A stretch of DNA of 64,000 bases from Mycetocola miduiensis (GTDB lineage Bacteria > Actinomycetota > Actinomycetes > Actinomycetales > Microbacteriaceae), in NCBI RefSeq assembly GCF_900115155.1, contig NZ_FOVM01000004.1, forward strand, positions 1 to 64,000, given 5' to 3'. Under the pieces are notes generated by a model, which worked only from the letters and a program-made list of their open reading frames with translations, was not told the DNA's origin and searched no databases. This document shows positions 62,389 to 64,000 of the stretch, piece by piece. Made by a program: the position numbers and the translations under genes. The stretch's first letter is position 1. The number at the start of each line of letters is the position of its first letter.

Positions 62389-63774
62389 ATGCCTCGCCAC
62401 ATCCGTTTCAATGCCTTCGACATGAACTGCGTCGCCCACCAGTCCCCAGGGCTCTGGCGTCACCCGGACGACCAGTCGCACCGCTACACCGACCTCAGCT
62501 ACTGGACCGAACTCGCGAAACTGCTCGAACGCGGCAAGTTCGACGGGCTGTTCATCGCCGACGTACTCGGCACCTACGACGTGTACGGCGGCAACCATGA
62601 GGCCGCCCTCCGGAACGGCGCCCAGGTCCCCGTCAGTGACCCATTGCTTCTCGTGTCAGCCATGGCGGCGGTGACCGAGAACCTCGGTTTCGGCATCACG
62701 GCCGGCACCGCATACGAGCACCCGTACCCGTTCGCCCGCCGGCTGTCCACGCTCGACCACCTCACCAAGGGTCGGATCGGCTGGAACGTCGTCACCGGTT
62801 ACCTGCCGAGCGCCGCCCGCAACATGGGCCACGACGACCAGGTCGAACACGACGAGCGGTACAACATCGCCGACGAGTACCTCGAGGTGCTCTACAAGCT
62901 ATGGGAGGGTTCGTGGGAGGACGACGCCGTCGTCCGGGATCGTGAGACCGGTGTGTTCACCGACCCAGCCAAGGTGCACGAGATCGGCCACGCCGGCAAG
63001 AACTTCACGGTTCCGGGCATCCACCTGTCCGAGCCGTCGACGCAGCGCACCCCTGTGATCTTCCAGGCCGGAGCGTCCGGCCGTGGCGTGCAGTTCGCCG
63101 CTGAGAACGCCGAGGCCATCTTCGTCGGTTCCCCGACCAAGGCCATTTTGAAGGCGACGGTGTCGAAGATCCGGGATGCCCTCGAGGAGGCCGGGCGCGA
63201 CCGTTACGCCGCGAAGATCTACCAGCTCGTGACGGTCATCACCGACGAGACCTCCGAGAAGGCGCAGGCCAAGCACGAGGAGTACCAGCAGTACGCGAGT
63301 ACAGAGGGAGCACTCGTTTTCATGTCAGGCTGGATGGGCATCGACCTCTCGCAGTATGACCTCGACGCTCCCATCGGGGATGTGAAGAGCAACGCGATCC
63401 AGTCGGCCGTCGCGAACTTCCAGGCGGCATCCGAAGACGGAAGCGAGTGGACCGTCCGTGATATCGCCGCGTGGGCCGGCATCGGCGGGCTCGGCACGCG
63501 GATCGTGGGCTCCGGCAGCGAAGTGGCCGACCAGCTGCAGTCATGGGTGGACGAGACCGACGTCGACGGGTTCAACCTGGCCTACGCGATCACACCCGGG
63601 TCGTTCGAAGACATCGTCGAGTTCGTCATCCCCGAACTGCAGGCTCGGGATGCCTACCCGACCGACTACGCGCCCGGCAGCCTCCGCAACAAGCTGCACG
63701 GCAGAGGCGACCGCCTTCCTGACGAGCACCGCGGGGCGTCGTTCAGCTACCGGGAGCGGCTGGCCGCGCAGTAA
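62389..63774 (+). CDS. NtaA/SnaA/DszA-type flavin monooxygenase
   Basis: 461 residues. LLM-family FMN-dependent monooxygenase pattern (GKFDGLFIADVLGTYDVYGG; GKNFTVPGIHLSEPSTQRTP; VIFQAGASGRGVQFAAENAE). NTA/alkanesulfonate/dibenzothiophene-type two-component enzymes; needs a flavin reductase, not seen nearby. Flanked by the two TIR elements. Confidence 0.88.
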   Translation: MPRHIRFNAFDMNCVAHQSPGLWRHPDDQSHRYTDLSYWTELAKLLERGKFDGLFIADVLGTYDVYGGNHEAALRNGAQVPVSDPLLLVSAMAAVTENLGFGITAGTAYEHPYPFARRLSTLDHLTKGRIGWNVVTGYLPSAARNMGHDDQVEHDERYNIADEYLEVLYKLWEGSWEDDAVVRDRETGVFTDPAKVHEIGHAGKNFTVPGIHLSEPSTQRTPVIFQAGASGRGVQFAAENAEAIFVGSPTKAILKATVSKIRDALEEAGRDRYAAKIYQLVTVITDETSEKAQAKHEEYQQYASTEGALVFMSGWMGIDLSQYDLDAPIGDVKSNAIQSAVANFQAASEDGSEWTVRDIAAWAGIGGLGTRIVGSGSEVADQLQSWVDETDVDGFNLAYAITPGSFEDIVEFVIPELQARDAYPTDYAPGSLRNKLHGRGDRLPDEHRGASFSYRERLAAQ

Positions 63775-63787
63775 CACGGGGCGGAGC

Positions 63788-63881
63788 GCATAACTCCGCC
63801 TCGTTTGCTGCGCCGGTCGTGTCGCTTCCCGAAAGTTCGGCCCCGCTAGCGACCTGGTGCCCAGAACTGGCGGAGTTGTGC
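63788..63881. repeat. TIR element copy 2
   Basis: GCATAACTCCGCC (63788-63800) and GGCGGAGTTGTGC (63869-63881) are inverted repeats with one mismatch, 94 bp apart. Followed by the same TCG-xx-TxGCTxCG outer sequence as copy 1. Confidence 0.65.
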
Positions 63882-63937
63882 GCGTGCCGGAGCCCGATCC
63901 TGCGATGGGGAGAGCGCCGGGCAAGATGTCAAGGGCC

Positions 63938-63965
63938 TTGATGGCGGTTTTCAGCCGCGTACCTT
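63938..63965 (+). promoter_or_regulatory. Promoter of the last gene
   Basis: TTGATG (63938-63943), 16 bp, TACCTT (63960-63965), ending 6 nt before the ATG at 63972. Confidence 0.55.
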
Positions 63966-63971
63966 CGACAT

Positions 63972-64000
63972 ATGAGTGATTCACGAGATTTCGACGAGCA
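63972..64000 (+). CDS. Start of next gene (cut by window end)
   Basis: Nine codons beginning MSDSRDFDE run off the window. Leaderless layout supports the start. Product cannot be inferred. Confidence 0.5.

Overview
The window looks like the chromosome of a high-GC actinobacterium, most probably a member of the Microbacteriaceae. Evidence: an HspR-controlled dnaK-grpE-dnaJ-hspR operon with HAIR operators, a ClpS/DUF2017 pair, a PspC-type histidine kinase, coenzyme F420 enzymes (Fgd and an F420:NADPH oxidoreductase-like protein) next to each other, and many transcripts that appear leaderless (a TANNNT -10 box about 6-7 nt before the start codon). Assignments were made by reading the sequence; no database search was run.

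Bases 1 to about 41217 are an apparently complete prophage with a siphovirus gene set, integrated into the 3' end of a tRNA-Gly(CCC) gene. A 55-bp direct repeat at 1-55 (attL) and 41163-41217 (attR) marks the ends, and the tRNA is rebuilt at attR beside a tyrosine integrase (39963-41099). From right to left the prophage holds: the integrase; an immunity region with several small HTH regulators and palindromic operators (38543-39949); a leftward early operon of tightly overlapping genes (26788-38776) with a beta-clamp-like protein, a RecF/SMC ATPase, a RuvC-like resolvase, a YqaJ exonuclease, RecT, a C5 methyltransferase, HNH, a replication-initiator-like protein and SSB; then the leftward late genes (2336-25015): TerS, TerL, portal, MuF-like, scaffold, capsid, head-tail connectors, major tail protein with an Ig-like domain, tail chaperones with a -1 frameshift, tape measure, tail tip and fibre, endolysin and holins. 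The late run ends at a strong leftward terminator (2278-2320).

The most striking feature is a set of short rightward genes set against this leftward programme: five at the left end (185-2144) and eight within the late/early operons (15054, 19004, 20761, 22793, 25143, 25694, 26263, 30945). Most encode small membrane proteins and nearly all have a -10 box placed for leaderless transcription. They look like separately expressed lysogeny ('moron') genes; a role in superinfection exclusion or defence is an inference. Other notable points are a four-copy DnaA-box-like array at 2216-2258, a tRNA-like run of hairpins at 16613-16736 and a 15-bp inverted repeat upstream of terS.

Right of attR lies host chromosome: dcd, a small hypothetical gene, an aldo/keto reductase, a ParA/MinD-like ATPase with an acidic His-rich linker, an MFS exporter, a LuxR regulator/PspC kinase pair divergent from a PspC/LiaF-like membrane operon, the dnaK operon, a proline/glutamine-repeat membrane protein, an rRNA-methyltransferase-like protein, a decayed DUF817 gene, an F420-linked cluster, clpS-DUF2017, a glycosyltransferase, and a flavin monooxygenase flanked by two copies of a roughly 93-bp terminal-inverted-repeat element.
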